From assembly GCA_945902755.1 (NCBI GenBank), contig CAMDNC010000005.1, positions 1-45,580 of the forward strand: DNA of 45,580 nt, read 5' to 3'. The notes beneath the pieces were generated by a model that was not told the DNA's origin, made no database searches, and worked only from the letters and a program-made list of their open reading frames with translations. A program made the translations under genes and the position numbers. Origin of the DNA: Flavipsychrobacter stenotrophus (GTDB taxonomy: Bacteria; Bacteroidota; Bacteroidia; Chitinophagales; Chitinophagaceae). Below are positions 7,859 through 17,656 of this stretch, one piece after another (the stretch's first letter is position 1; the number at the start of each line of letters is the position of its first letter).

Positions 7859-9742
7859 ATGCAGGAAAAAGGTAGTATCTCGATTCACACGGAGAACATA
7901 TTCCCAATTATCAAAAAATTCCTTTACTCAGACAATGAGATATTTCTGCGCGAGCTGACATCAAATGCAGTAGATGCGGTGCAGAAAATCAAACGTTTGT
8001 CATCGCTAGGGCAGTACAATGGGCAGCTAGGTGAGCCTAGGGTGGAAGTAGCATTTGATAAAGATGCCAAAACCATTACTATATCTGACAATGGTTTAGG
8101 TATGACTGCCGAAGAAATCAAAAAATATATCAATCAAATTGCGTTTTCGGGTGCAGAAGAATTTGTAGAAAAGTTTAAGGATGCCAAGGATGCAAATGAG
8201 CTGATAGGTAAGTTTGGTTTGGGTTTTTACTCCGCATTTATGGTTGCTGACCAGGTAGAGATTCAGACACTCAGCTATCAGGATGGAGCGCAACCTGCAC
8301 GCTGGATATGTGATGGCAGTACCGAGTTCGAAATTACAGAAGGAAATAGAACAGAGCGTGGTACTAGCATTATTTTGCATGTAAATGCAGACTCAGAAGA
8401 GTTTCTGGACAAATACAAGTTGCAGGGCATATTGGATAAGTATTGCCGTTTCTTGCCAGTACCTATTAAGTTTGGAACGAAGAGCGAATATGTAGAAACT
8501 GGTGAGGACGAAGAAGGAAAACCAAAACATGAAAATGTAGAGGTTGAAAATATAGTAAACAATACAGCGCCGATATGGACAAAGTCACCGAGCGAGTTGA
8601 CAGATGAGGATTACCTCAATTTTTATCGTGAGTTGTACCCAATGAGTGAGGAACCACTATTCTGGATACATCTCAATGTAGATTATCCATTTACACTTAC
8701 AGGGGTGTTGTATTTCCCTAAGGTGAAGAATGAATTCGAGTTGCAGCGCAATAAAATCAAACTATTCTCTCGTCAGGTATTTATCACAGACGAGGTTAAG
8801 GATATCGTGCCAGACTTCCTGATGCTGTTGCACGGTGTTATAGATTCTCCAGACATTCCGCTGAATGTATCGCGCAGCTTTCTGCAGGCAGATAGCAATG
8901 TGAAAAAGATAAACAGCCATATCAGCAAAAAAGTTGCAGACAAGTTGGCAGAGCTCTTCAAAAACGATCGTAAATCGTATGAAGAAAAGTGGAGCGATAT
9001 AGGCATGTTTGTAAAGTATGGCATGATAAGCGAGGAGAAGTTTTATGACAGGGCAAAAGATTTTGCTTTGCTTGGCAATACAAACAATGAGTATTTCACA
9101 CTTAGTGAATACAAAGAGAAAGCTTCAGTTTTACAGACTGATAAAGATGGTACAACAGTTTATCTGTACACCACCGATCCAGCGAAGCAAGATTCATTTA
9201 TACAAAGTGCTAATCGCAAGGGGTATGATGTTTTGTTGCTGAACTCTCCTATCGATAGTCATTTTGTACATACATTAGAGCGTAAGCTAGAAAAAACTAG
9301 TATGAAGCGTGTAGACGCTGATGTGGCTGATAAACTAATTGCTAAGGACGAAAAAATAGAATCAGTACTAAGCGAAGAGCAGCAAAATAGTGTGAAATCA
9401 ATTTTTGAACAGGCTATTAGCAAACCTAACATGAATGTAAAAGTTGAGGCATTAGGGCCTGATGAGTTGCCAGTAACAGTGACAATGGATGAGTTTATGC
9501 GTAGGATGAAAGATATGGCTGCATTGGGCGGAGGAATGAGCTTTTATGGTTCAATGCCTGATACTTACAACGTGAGTATTAATAGCAATCATAAACTTGT
9601 GAGCCGTATTTTGGATACTGACGATGCTACATCGCAAACCAAACTTGCAAAACAAGCCTTCGATTTAGCTATGCTGTCGCAAGGGTTGCTGACAGGTGCC
9701 GATCTTACAGAATTTGTAGATCGTAGTGTGAGCCTAATATAA
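7859..9742 (+). CDS. htpG: Molecular chaperone HtpG (bacterial Hsp90)
   Basis: 627 residues. The GHKL ATP-binding domain shows RELTSNAVDA (31-40), the ADP-binding DNGLGMT (77-83), the lid glycine motif GKFGLGFYSAF (117-127) and ERGTSIILHV. The middle domain has the catalytic-loop region (LQRNKIKLFSRQVFI), the segment LNVSRSFLQ and the dimerisation domain follows. It is the ATP-driven dimeric cytosolic chaperone that helps fold a subset of client proteins under stress. The start ATG at 7859 gives MQEKGSISIHTENIFP, the usual N-terminus in this phylum. A terminator follows at 9765-9808. No heat-shock operator such as CIRCE is visible upstream. Confidence 0.97.
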   Translation: MQEKGSISIHTENIFPIIKKFLYSDNEIFLRELTSNAVDAVQKIKRLSSLGQYNGQLGEPRVEVAFDKDAKTITISDNGLGMTAEEIKKYINQIAFSGAEEFVEKFKDAKDANELIGKFGLGFYSAFMVADQVEIQTLSYQDGAQPARWICDGSTEFEITEGNRTERGTSIILHVNADSEEFLDKYKLQGILDKYCRFLPVPIKFGTKSEYVETGEDEEGKPKHENVEVENIVNNTAPIWTKSPSELTDEDYLNFYRELYPMSEEPLFWIHLNVDYPFTLTGVLYFPKVKNEFELQRNKIKLFSRQVFITDEVKDIVPDFLMLLHGVIDSPDIPLNVSRSFLQADSNVKKINSHISKKVADKLAELFKNDRKSYEEKWSDIGMFVKYGMISEEKFYDRAKDFALLGNTNNEYFTLSEYKEKASVLQTDKDGTTVYLYTTDPAKQDSFIQSANRKGYDVLLLNSPIDSHFVHTLERKLEKTSMKRVDADVADKLIAKDEKIESVLSEEQQNSVKSIFEQAISKPNMNVKVEALGPDELPVTVTMDEFMRRMKDMAALGGGMSFYGSMPDTYNVSINSNHKLVSRILDTDDATSQTKLAKQAFDLAMLSQGLLTGADLTEFVDRSVSLI

Positions 9743-9764
9743 TAGTTGAGCGTATAGTTTTTGC

Positions 9765-9808
9765 AGCGGACCACTGGTGAATGACACAGTAGTCCGCTTT
9801 TGTTTTTG
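9765..9808 (+). terminator. Intrinsic terminator of htpG
   Basis: Arms AGCGGAC-c-ACTG (9765-9776) and CAGT-a-GTCCGCT (9787-9798) pair with one internal mismatch around a 10-nt loop. They are followed by a T-rich tail (TTTTGTTTTT). The hairpin begins about 20 bp after the htpG stop. Confidence 0.7.
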
Positions 9809-9871
9809 TGAGGTGCATACTATACATTTGGTAACATTTTTCTTACCCCGTTTAAATAAAAAAATTTCAAT

Positions 9872-10753
9872 ATGAAGATAATACCTGGAGAGATAAAGAC
9901 AGCAATGCTGCATGGTTATTTGCTGGGAGCGGTAGCACCACGTCCTATATGTTTTGCAAGCACGATCGATAACGAAGGTGTATCAAATTTGTCGCCATTT
10001 AGTTTTTTTAATGTTTTTGGTGCCAAGCCACCAATACTTATTTTTTCGCCTGCCCGTCGAGTGAGAGATAATACAGTCAAGCACACTCTAGAAAATGTGT
10101 ATGCCAATAAGGAAGTGGTAATTAACATGGTGAACTATGATATGGTACAGCAAATGAACCTAGCCAGTTGTGAATATCCAAAGGGTGTAGATGAGTTTTT
10201 GAAAGCAGGTTTTACCCCTTTAGCTTCAGAGATGGTCAAGCCATTCAGGGTAAAAGAATCGCCGGTGCAACTGGAATGTAAAGTATTACAAGTGGTAGAA
10301 ACAGGAGTCGAGGGCGGTGCTGGCAATCTAGTAATATGCGAGGTGGTGTGTATGCACATAGACGATAACATACTGGATGCTGCAGGCAAAATTGACCCCA
10401 ATAAAATAGATTTGGTAGCACGGATGGGTGCCGATTATTATTGTAGGGCATCTGGAGCTGCGGTTTTTGAGGTGCCAAAACCTAATGCTTCGTTAGGAAT
10501 TGGAATTGATGCATTGCCAGAGCATGTGCGCATGAGTAAAGTACTTTCTGGCAATCACTTGGGTATATTGGGTAACTGTTCGGCTATCCCTAAACGCGAA
10601 GATCTAAATGATAAACGAGTAAAGGGGTTGTTAGACTTATATAAAAATGACTTAATGGCTCGCAATGAAGGCTTGCACCGATATGCCAAAACATTGATAG
10701 AATCTGGAGATATTGATAAGGCTTGGCAGGCATTGTTGGTATGCGCCAATTAG
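9872..10753 (+). CDS. Flavin reductase-like, FMN-binding split-barrel protein
   Basis: 293 residues, no signal peptide, so cytoplasmic. The N-terminal ~200 residues show the flavin-reductase-like fold: the start GAVAPRPICFASTIDNEG, SNLSPFSFFNVFG, then PPILIFSPARR and the V(V/I)N strand. In this family these positions bind the isoalloxazine ring and phosphate of FMN. Members reduce flavins with NAD(P)H or act as flavin-dependent oxidoreductases; the substrate cannot be told from sequence. The C-terminal ~90 residues (after YYCRASGAAVFEVPKP) are an extra helical tail seen in related Bacteroidota proteins. It is a single gene between two terminators. Confidence 0.85.
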   Translation: MKIIPGEIKTAMLHGYLLGAVAPRPICFASTIDNEGVSNLSPFSFFNVFGAKPPILIFSPARRVRDNTVKHTLENVYANKEVVINMVNYDMVQQMNLASCEYPKGVDEFLKAGFTPLASEMVKPFRVKESPVQLECKVLQVVETGVEGGAGNLVICEVVCMHIDDNILDAAGKIDPNKIDLVARMGADYYCRASGAAVFEVPKPNASLGIGIDALPEHVRMSKVLSGNHLGILGNCSAIPKREDLNDKRVKGLLDLYKNDLMARNEGLHRYAKTLIESGDIDKAWQALLVCAN

Positions 10754-10778
10754 ATTTACTCTTTGATTTCTTTGTTTT

Positions 10779-10808
10779 AAGAGTTATTCATTTGAATAAC
10801 TCTTTTTT
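10779..10808 (+). terminator. Intrinsic terminator of the flavin reductase-like gene
   Basis: Perfect 11-bp stem AAGAGTTATTC (10779-10789) / GAATAACTCTT (10794-10804) with a 4-nt loop and a run of six T (10803-10808), 25 bp after the stop. Confidence 0.85.
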
Positions 10809-10880
10809 GTTTGTAGATAATCCAAATTTTAAATGTTGATAAACTGTGTATTTCATATTGGGCTGATTTTAAGGTAATGT

Positions 10881-10908
10881 TTTGGTAATATAAATGTGGG
10901 TATCTTTA
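10881..10908 (+). promoter_or_regulatory. Candidate promoter of the YkuK-family gene
   Basis: TTTG (10881-10884), 16 bp, then TATCTTTA (10901-10908), 22 bp before the ATG at 10931. The -7 element matches TAnnTTTG except for the last base; the spacing is slightly short. Confidence 0.33.
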
Positions 10909-10930
10909 GTATAACAAAATACTACTAGAT

Positions 10931-11404
10931 ATGCTTTGGAGGAAATTTAGTGGAGAACTTCTAAAAGTACCCGTACATTCTGCAGTAGAAGATGCTATAA
11001 TACGAGAAACAAGTGCTGGTCATCGCCTTAAAATATGTATAGGGACAGATTCTCAGGTGCACGGTGCTGAGACCGAATTTGCTACTGTCATCGTGTTTTT
11101 GAGAGAAAAACGAGGAGGCTTTATGTTCATCAGTCACGAGCGTACTACTGTTAAATACAACATAAAAGAGAGAATGCTAGTTGAGGTTGCAAAAAGTATT
11201 GAAGTTGCTTACTCTCTCTGCGATTTGTTTAACCAATACAATGTAGACATGGAAGTGCACGCCGACATCAATACCAATCCGCAATTCAAAAGTAATGAAG
11301 CATTAAGAGAGGCTATGGGTTATATTCTTGGAATGGGTTATGCTTTCAAAGCAAAACCAGATGCATTTGCAAGTAGCTGTTGTGCAGATAAAATAGTTAA
11401 CTGA
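10931..11404 (+). CDS. RNase H-fold YkuK-like protein (DUF458)
   Basis: 157 residues, cytoplasmic. The central strand CIGTDSQVHG (36-45, with Asp40) begins an RNase H-like fold. It is followed by FATVIVFLREKRGG, an Arg/Glu-rich helix (KERMLVEVAKSIEVA), a second acidic strand (EVHADINTNP) and the end motif KAKPDAFASSCCADKI. This matches B. subtilis YkuK and its relatives, predicted RuvC/RNase H-like nucleases of unproven function. The acidic residues expected for two-metal catalysis (Asp40, Asp in HADI, Asp in KPDA) are all present. No neighbour hints at its role. The 277 bp after it show no gene or clear terminator. Confidence 0.82.
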   Translation: MLWRKFSGELLKVPVHSAVEDAIIRETSAGHRLKICIGTDSQVHGAETEFATVIVFLREKRGGFMFISHERTTVKYNIKERMLVEVAKSIEVAYSLCDLFNQYNVDMEVHADINTNPQFKSNEALREAMGYILGMGYAFKAKPDAFASSCCADKIVN

Positions 11405-11681
11405 CAATCCCAACAAGTTCTTCAAAAACAATATCTCGTTAATGATTGTCATCGGGATTTGCCATGAACTCTACCATACTTTGCCCTAATACGACTATTC
11501 ATTGAATAGGTTAGTAGTTAAAGTCCAGGCAAACAAGTTGTTTTTTCAATTGAACGGTATTTGGATCTACTGATGCTTGGTTTTCGATAATATAATTTTA
11601 ACTTTTGCCCACTATTTTATTTTTTTTTCTGTCTTTAGTAGGAAAAGGTTAAATTTACTATCGAAATTATAAATTATTGTA

Positions 11682-14600
11682 ATGAAAAGGCACTATATAC
11701 TTCTATTCTGCATACTTTATCTTATTTCTTCTGTGTCTTTTGCTCAGTCTGCTCCTACAGAGTTTATTGAAAACAAAGGCCAATGGGGTGATTGGGTTAA
11801 GTTCAAAGCGAAAACTATAGCCGGTGAAATGTTTCTGGAAAATGATGGTTTCAGATATGTGCTAAGCGATGCGTCGAATGCTGAAAAACTTGATTCTTTT
11901 CAGCATGGACTCATAAAAGAGAATCCCATAATGCGATTTCATACTTACAAAATGACTTTAGTTGGTGCCAATACACCAAATATCAAGGGAGTGAAAGAGC
12001 AAAAAACTTATTATAATTACTTTATTGGTAACGACCCCAATCAATGGAAAAGTGGGATACATCCTTATTTAGGATTGGAGTATAATGAAGTATACAAAGG
12101 AGTAGACATGCATGTGTCATCAGAAGGAACAGGTTTGGTGTATGAATTTTTTGTAAAGCCAGAAGCAGATGCTACTAAAATTTGTTTGAGATTTGATGGA
12201 CAGGATAAAATTTCGGTAAATGAAAAAGGAAATTTGGTGATCTCAACATCTGTTGGGCATGTCACTGAAATGAAACCCTATGTTTATCAATACATCAATC
12301 AGGAAAAAGTAGAAGTAGTGTGTAACTATAATCTCAAAAAGAACGTACTGACATTCGATATGCCTCAAGGATATGATCATACAAAAATGTTGATAATTGA
12401 TCCGCTAACGCTTTGGGCTTCCTTTACTGGTTCTACTGCCGACAATTGGGGCTTTACAGCTACATATGATAATATTGGTAGTTTTTATATGGGTGGAATT
12501 GTTAACTGTCTCACTGTTGGAGCATTTCCTGTTAGTACCGGCGCGTTTCAGATAGTGTGGGGTGGTGGTCAAGGTCCTGGTGGTCTCAACTTTGCCTCTG
12601 ATCTTGCTATAATGAAGTTGACTCCAGATGGAACATCACGTGTTTACGCTACCTATATAGGTGGGGTGAATAACGAGCGTCCGCATAGCATGATAGTAGA
12701 TGCTGATGGCAATTTGGTAATAGCAGGCAGAACATTATCGCCCAACTATCCTGTAACCGGAGGAGTAGTGCAGCCTTCCAAAAATGCATTATGGGATATT
12801 TTGGTTACAAAATTAAATCCTACTGGTACCGCATTACTAGCATCCACCTTTTTAGGCGGATCGCTTGATGATGGTTTGAACGACGATTCCACGTTGTTTG
12901 TACACAGCCATTTGAAATATAATTATGGTGATGATGCTAGAAGTGAGGTACAAGTAGACAATTTAGGTAACATTTATGTAGCTGGATGCACTCAGTCGTT
13001 TGATTTTCCAGTTACGCCAACAGCAGTATCAAGTACAAGAACTGGATTGCAATCGGGGGTCGTTTTCAAACTCAATCCTACCATGAGCACTTTGATGTGG
13101 AGCACTTATATTGATGGTATTGGCGATGATGCCGGGTATGTATTGGCATTCAACCCAACCCAGACTTCTGTATATGTAGCAGGTGGGACAAATAGCACAA
13201 ATTTACCAGTAGGGGCAGGAGGATGGCAACCCACATATATGGGTGATTCTGCCGATGGTTATATACTGAAATTCAGGAATAGCCCTCCCTATAATATACA
13301 GAGAGGAACGTTTATAGGTACATCCAACTATGATCAGGTGTATGGTATACAGGTAGATTACAATGGTAATGTATATGCTATGGGGTTGTCTTTGGGTGGT
13401 GCATTTCCTGTTACAACCGGTGTTTATACTAATGCCAATTCCACACAGTTTATAATAAAATTAGATAGTTCTTTAACCACGAATCTTATTTCTACTGTAT
13501 ACGGTTCAGGCAATCCGGCTGTTACCAATATTTCACCAGTTGCTTTTCTGGTAGATACCTGTGAGAATGTATATGTGTCTGGTTGGGGGGGGAATATAAT
13601 GGCGGGTACTCCAGGTCTAGTGGGGCTAACTACAACCGGTACTTGCACTGGTATGCCCATTCCTGCATCACCGCCAGCAGAGCCAGCACACCAGGCCACA
13701 ACCGATGGTTTTGATTTTTATTTTATAGTATTGGGGCCAGGAATGACCACACTTAAATATGCTACTTTTTATGGCAGAAATTTGGCAAGTGGAGGGGAGC
13801 ATGTCGATGGAGGAACTAGTAGGTTTGATAAAAAAGGTGTAGTATACCAGGGAATATGTGCAAATTGTGGTGGTTCAGGTGGAGTTCCTTTTCCCACTAC
13901 TCCTGGTGTATGGGCACCTGTCAATGGTTCAACGGTAAACTGTAATCAGGCAGGTCTAAAAATTGCTTTCAATATTGGTCCTGTTGACGTTAATATCACT
14001 GCAGGTCCTACTACATCTGGTTGTGCTCCACTTACTGTCAACTTTTTTAATGCTACAACAAATGGATTGTCCTATGTTTGGAATTTTGGTGATGGTAGTG
14101 CACCAGTAACCACTTTTGCGCCCACACATACTTTTACTGCAGGTGGTACTTATACAGTAACACTGACGTCATCGAATTCTAATGCTTGCTTCAGAACAGA
14201 TGATACGGCTTATATCATTATCAATGTAGATACTAACAAGATCGATCCTTCATTCACTTATGTGATTACTGAAAGCTGTGACCCGTATATAGCTGAGTTC
14301 ACCAACACTTCGACTACTAATATTACTACAGGAGGAGCTCCGTCATATGTATGGTGGTTTGGGGATGGTACATCATTTACCGGTACTACGCCACCGCCCC
14401 ATAATTACCCAGATACAGGTACCTATACAGTATTGCTTATTATGGATCATCCTGACGCTTGCAAACGCCCTGATACTGTGCAACAAACTATTAGGATAAC
14501 CAGCCTTAGAGTAGCCGCGGGGTTTGATATTCCCGATTCTTTGTGTCTTGGGCAATCTTTTGTGCCTACAGGGGGTAGCTTGAATGCTACTGGATATTTT

Positions 14601-15266
14601 TGGGATTTTGGTGATACTGTAACTTCAACAGCACCGTTGCCACCACATACTTATTTATCTGTTGGTACTTACACAGTCACTTTTGTTGCTCAGAATCCTG
14701 GTGCATGTAATGGTGCAGATACCATGCAGCACGTCATTACAATATTGCCTACGCCAGTCGCTAACTTTACATTTGCTCCATTGAGCCCAGAGCCCAATAT
14801 ACCCACAACCTTCACCAATCAGTCGATTAATGCTACCAGATATGTGTGGGATTTCGGTGATGATACCCGAAGTACAGATGTAAATCCAGTTCACCAATAC
14901 AATAAAACTGGAAACTACAAGGTTTGTCTCACCGCTTATAACAACAGTAATTGTCCAAGTATAGCATGCAAAACAGTACCTTCAGAGGTTTTACCGTTGG
15001 TTGGATTACCAACAGGGTTCAGTCCTAATGGTGATGGTAAAAACGACATATTATTTGTCAGAGGGGCTGCAATAAAAACCATGAATCTAAAGATATATAA
15101 CAGGTGGGGACAGTTAGTGTTTGAATCAAACAGTCAAGATGTAGGTTGGGATGGTACTTTTAACGGACAACCACAACCGTTAGAAGCTTATGGATATGTA
15201 CTGAACGTGAGTTTTATAGATGGAACAACCAAATTATTGAAAGGAAATATTACATTGCTGCGATGA
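11682..15266 (+). CDS. Large secreted SBBP/PKD-repeat protein with T9SS-type gliding C-terminal domain
   Basis: 1194 residues. Signal peptide 1-21 (ends VSFAQ). Residues ~27-230 begin with ENKGQW, the N-terminal domain usual in SBBP proteins. Residues ~240-760 are a beta-propeller-like region with SBBP units of the type TYIGG...A..DA.GN. Four PKD domains follow (about 767-850, 853-940, 943-1020 and 1025-1100), each with the W.FGDG/W.FGD core and a GTYTV strand. The C-terminal ~85 residues (LPTGFSPNGDGKND, then KIYNRWGQLVFES and GWDGTFNG) are the gliding-associated CHU_C / type B sorting domain that directs export through the type IX system. It is probably a large surface adhesin or matrix protein. 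Its stop overlaps the next start by 4 bp (ATGA), so it is translated together with the PorP/SprF-like protein, a pairing typical of type B T9SS cargo. Confidence 0.93.
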   Translation: MKRHYILLFCILYLISSVSFAQSAPTEFIENKGQWGDWVKFKAKTIAGEMFLENDGFRYVLSDASNAEKLDSFQHGLIKENPIMRFHTYKMTLVGANTPNIKGVKEQKTYYNYFIGNDPNQWKSGIHPYLGLEYNEVYKGVDMHVSSEGTGLVYEFFVKPEADATKICLRFDGQDKISVNEKGNLVISTSVGHVTEMKPYVYQYINQEKVEVVCNYNLKKNVLTFDMPQGYDHTKMLIIDPLTLWASFTGSTADNWGFTATYDNIGSFYMGGIVNCLTVGAFPVSTGAFQIVWGGGQGPGGLNFASDLAIMKLTPDGTSRVYATYIGGVNNERPHSMIVDADGNLVIAGRTLSPNYPVTGGVVQPSKNALWDILVTKLNPTGTALLASTFLGGSLDDGLNDDSTLFVHSHLKYNYGDDARSEVQVDNLGNIYVAGCTQSFDFPVTPTAVSSTRTGLQSGVVFKLNPTMSTLMWSTYIDGIGDDAGYVLAFNPTQTSVYVAGGTNSTNLPVGAGGWQPTYMGDSADGYILKFRNSPPYNIQRGTFIGTSNYDQVYGIQVDYNGNVYAMGLSLGGAFPVTTGVYTNANSTQFIIKLDSSLTTNLISTVYGSGNPAVTNISPVAFLVDTCENVYVSGWGGNIMAGTPGLVGLTTTGTCTGMPIPASPPAEPAHQATTDGFDFYFIVLGPGMTTLKYATFYGRNLASGGEHVDGGTSRFDKKGVVYQGICANCGGSGGVPFPTTPGVWAPVNGSTVNCNQAGLKIAFNIGPVDVNITAGPTTSGCAPLTVNFFNATTNGLSYVWNFGDGSAPVTTFAPTHTFTAGGTYTVTLTSSNSNACFRTDDTAYIIINVDTNKIDPSFTYVITESCDPYIAEFTNTSTTNITTGGAPSYVWWFGDGTSFTGTTPPPHNYPDTGTYTVLLIMDHPDACKRPDTVQQTIRITSLRVAAGFDIPDSLCLGQSFVPTGGSLNATGYFWDFGDTVTSTAPLPPHTYLSVGTYTVTFVAQNPGACNGADTMQHVITILPTPVANFTFAPLSPEPNIPTTFTNQSINATRYVWDFGDDTRSTDVNPVHQYNKTGNYKVCLTAYNNSNCPSIACKTVPSEVLPLVGLPTGFSPNGDGKNDILFVRGAAIKTMNLKIYNRWGQLVFESNSQDVGWDGTFNGQPQPLEAYGYVLNVSFIDGTTKLLKGNITLLR

Positions 15267-16303
15267 TAATAAGGAGTTTATTCGTTTCGGGTTTGCTATT
15301 TGTATTTACTTGTCTGGGCGTAAATGCTCAGAGTATACATTTTTCTCAGTATTACAATGCACCCACTCTTATCACTCCTGCGAATACAGGAATGATGCCA
15401 GATAATGATTTCAGAATTGGACTTAATTATCGTAATCAATGGTCTGCACTACCTGTACCCTACAATACTTTTTCTGGTTGGGGTGATTTTAAGATAGGCG
15501 GAAACAAAGACAATGACCACAATAATTGGTTAGGTTTGGGTCTTTCTTTATACAACGACAAATCAGGTGACGGTAGATTGAGTTTAATGCAGTTTCAGGG
15601 TAATATCGCATATCATTTGCAACTCAGCAATACATTCATGGTGTCGTTGGGTATGTCAGCAGCCACGGTTTCTAGGAGTGTGAATTATGACTTATTAACC
15701 TTTGATAATCAGTGGGATGGATTCGCATTCAATACTAACCTTCCTAATAGTGAACAGGTTGGGATATTAAGAACAAGCTATTATACCGTAGGAGCTGGAG
15801 CTAATTTTTCTTGGTTTCCTTCTGAAAATGTATTTGTGAAGTTAGGAGGGGGTGCAGTGAATATCAATAGGCCAATAGAGAGTTTTTATGACAATGGTAT
15901 AAATGAGGTAGGCTTGCGTCCGGCTGCTAGCCTAGATGTGCTACTTCGCACGGGACCTGTACTTATTGTGAATCCTTCAATGTATTATACTACGCAGAAT
16001 GGAGCAACTGAAATTGTAACTGGTTCTCAGTTTAGAACTATATTGAGTAGCTCGTCATTAGGAGCTACTCCGATAGAGTTGATTTTGGGGTTGTATTATC
16101 GTCTTACTGATGCTGCAATAGGTACTGTAGGCGTGCAAGTAGGTGGGGTGCAGTTTATGGCAAGTTATGATATGACTATGTCTTCATTAGCTCCTTATAA
16201 CTCATCGTACGGTGCACTTGAATTTTCCCTTATTTATCAGGGAGTATATGGAAGGAATAAACAAAATCTTAAACGCAGTTATACCTGCCCACGGTTTAAC
16301 TAA
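15263..16303 (+). CDS. PorP/SprF family outer-membrane protein
   Basis: 346 residues with a signal peptide (ending LGVNAQ) followed by the family hallmark SIHFSQYYNAPTLITPANTGM. The rest is alternating amphipathic strands with many Gly and aromatic residues and an LRPAASLDVLLRTGP segment, as expected for the 14-stranded barrel of PorP/SprF. SprF of Flavobacterium johnsoniae is needed for secretion of the adhesin SprB, and paralogues are usually encoded right after a CHU_C-type cargo gene. The ATG at 15263 overlaps the upstream cargo stop, fitting a dedicated secretion/attachment partner for that protein. The gene converges with the DUF4296 gene 28 bp downstream. Confidence 0.93.
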   Translation: MIIRSLFVSGLLFVFTCLGVNAQSIHFSQYYNAPTLITPANTGMMPDNDFRIGLNYRNQWSALPVPYNTFSGWGDFKIGGNKDNDHNNWLGLGLSLYNDKSGDGRLSLMQFQGNIAYHLQLSNTFMVSLGMSAATVSRSVNYDLLTFDNQWDGFAFNTNLPNSEQVGILRTSYYTVGAGANFSWFPSENVFVKLGGGAVNINRPIESFYDNGINEVGLRPAASLDVLLRTGPVLIVNPSMYYTTQNGATEIVTGSQFRTILSSSSLGATPIELILGLYYRLTDAAIGTVGVQVGGVQFMASYDMTMSSLAPYNSSYGALEFSLIYQGVYGRNKQNLKRSYTCPRFN

Positions 16304-16331
16304 TGTCGCAATCTGAATATTGCAGTGGCAT

Positions 16332-16682
16332 CTATTGAATCTCAGTAAGTATGGGTATCATATCGTTATACAGGGTATCCATCTCGTTGGGGTGCGATTT
16401 GTACCACTCCAGACTTTTACTGAACTGTTCCATAGTAATATTGTGGTGAGCAAGGATGTCTTTGTAGAAAGCAGCTAAAGAATCGGGATTTTTTTTGCCA
16501 TTGGTGTGCACACTATCTTTTACCATAGTGCTATAGGTTTCTGCCATTTGTATGTCTACCATCAATTCTGCCATTACATCGGGCGCTATGTGCGTTTCTT
16601 TTTTCGCAGGCATTTTGCAGGAGATGGCTAAGAAACTACAATAAAGTAATAGAAGGGATATGCGATATGTATTGGGCAGCAT
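16332..16682 (-). CDS. DUF4296 lipoprotein
   Basis: 116 residues. The N-terminus is a lipoprotein signal (LLLLYCSFLAISC, lipid Cys22). The mature part is helical with a PDVMAELMVDIQMAET start, then SLAAFYKDILAHHNITMEQF and a final SLEWYKSHPNEMDTLY, the pattern of the DUF4296 family known only in Bacteroidota. Function unknown; probably inner-leaflet outer-membrane or periplasmic. It follows the DUF4835 and coaBC genes on the same strand (44 bp gap), so it is probably the last gene of that operon. Confidence 0.83.
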   Translation of the reverse strand: MLPNTYRISLLLLYCSFLAISCKMPAKKETHIAPDVMAELMVDIQMAETYSTMVKDSVHTNGKKNPDSLAAFYKDILAHHNITMEQFSKSLEWYKSHPNEMDTLYNDMIPILTEIQ

Positions 16683-16726
16683 TAAATCTAAAGTTGTGGA
16701 GTAAGTAAAGTTTTGCCTGATATGGT

Positions 16727-17656
16727 TTATTTAAGTGCGTTGTACTTAGCTGAATTGGGCACATCAAGCACCGCCAATAGGGTGATAAATTGTTGCCTTT
16801 CTGAGCGAGGTGTCATTTCAAGAAGTTTCATAATTTCATCGCTTTTGGCGTTAAACAAGAACTGCATCAGGATAGAGCTTGGATTTTCCCTGTTAACCTG
16901 ATATAGTTTTTTTATGCCGGTGAGTATTCTGCCTCGTGCTTCATTGGGTTTGATATACATGCTATCTAGCCCTTCGCGGTGCATGCTGTACCAGAAATTG
17001 CGTACATCCTGAAATCTTTGATTCAGCATTTGGTCTACAAGCCAGTATCTGTTTCGGTTATTTTCTACAGGTTTCCAGCCACTTACTCCTTTGCCATCTG
17101 GAGCATTGTTTACAATATTCTGTGCCCTTTTCAGTAAAGAAGTACCACCACTAGGCGAAAAACTATCATAGTCCATAGCTAAGACCAAATAGCAATAGTA
17201 AGCAACAACAGCTGTAAGATTGGATGTGAGTGGGTCTATGCCATTTACACGATTGTCATCGAAATTAAGCGGATTGAACTGAGAGAATTTAAAAGCAAAA
17301 TCTTTGTCTACAAAATTCAATATTGAGCTGGTATAGGATGCATTATAAACAGGACGCGAAGCCTGAATGCTGAAAGTGCCAGAAAAACCGTTTGGGTCGC
17401 CACCTATATTATTGGCAGTAAGATTTATGAATATGTTACACTCAATGCGTTCGGTTGCTGCATAATCATCTGTTGTCCATTTTCTAGTGTTTACAAAGTC
17501 TGCAATTGCTTGCTGCATACTGGTAAATACTTGTGGATCTACGCCTGCACCTGTTATTTTGTCGCGCATTATTGTCACCTTGCAGTTCAATTCTTGTGCT
17601 GATGTAACAAGAATATTGAACAGCAAAATCAATAAGCTAAATATTATTCGCTTCAT
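16727..17656 (-). CDS. DUF4835 family secreted protein (PorD-like)
   Basis: 309 residues. The signal peptide ends at VTSAQ and the mature protein begins ELNCKVTIMRDKI. Conserved family features are the (F/V)NTRKWT segment, ERIECNIFINLT, the IQASRPVYNASYTSSILNF stretch, and a C-terminal helical part ending in a segment (LLAVLDVPNSAKYN) that resembles relatives. DUF4835 proteins are widespread in Bacteroidota next to coaBC and have been linked to type IX secretion (PorD); the link is from family knowledge and is not shown here. Its first 20 bp overlap the end of coaBC, so the two are almost certainly translated from one mRNA. Confidence 0.88.
   Translation of the reverse strand: MKRIIFSLLILLFNILVTSAQELNCKVTIMRDKITGAGVDPQVFTSMQQAIADFVNTRKWTTDDYAATERIECNIFINLTANNIGGDPNGFSGTFSIQASRPVYNASYTSSILNFVDKDFAFKFSQFNPLNFDDNRVNGIDPLTSNLTAVVAYYCYLVLAMDYDSFSPSGGTSLLKRAQNIVNNAPDGKGVSGWKPVENNRNRYWLVDQMLNQRFQDVRNFWYSMHREGLDSMYIKPNEARGRILTGIKKLYQVNRENPSSILMQFLFNAKSDEIMKLLEMTPRSERQQFITLLAVLDVPNSAKYNALK

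Noticed and set aside
11405-11681. Possible RNA gene or small gene in the 277-bp gap before the PKD protein
   Set aside because: No tRNA-like fold, terminator hairpin or coding frame found; only a weak TTTG (11604-11607) with TGTCTTTA (11630-11637) promoter-like pair.
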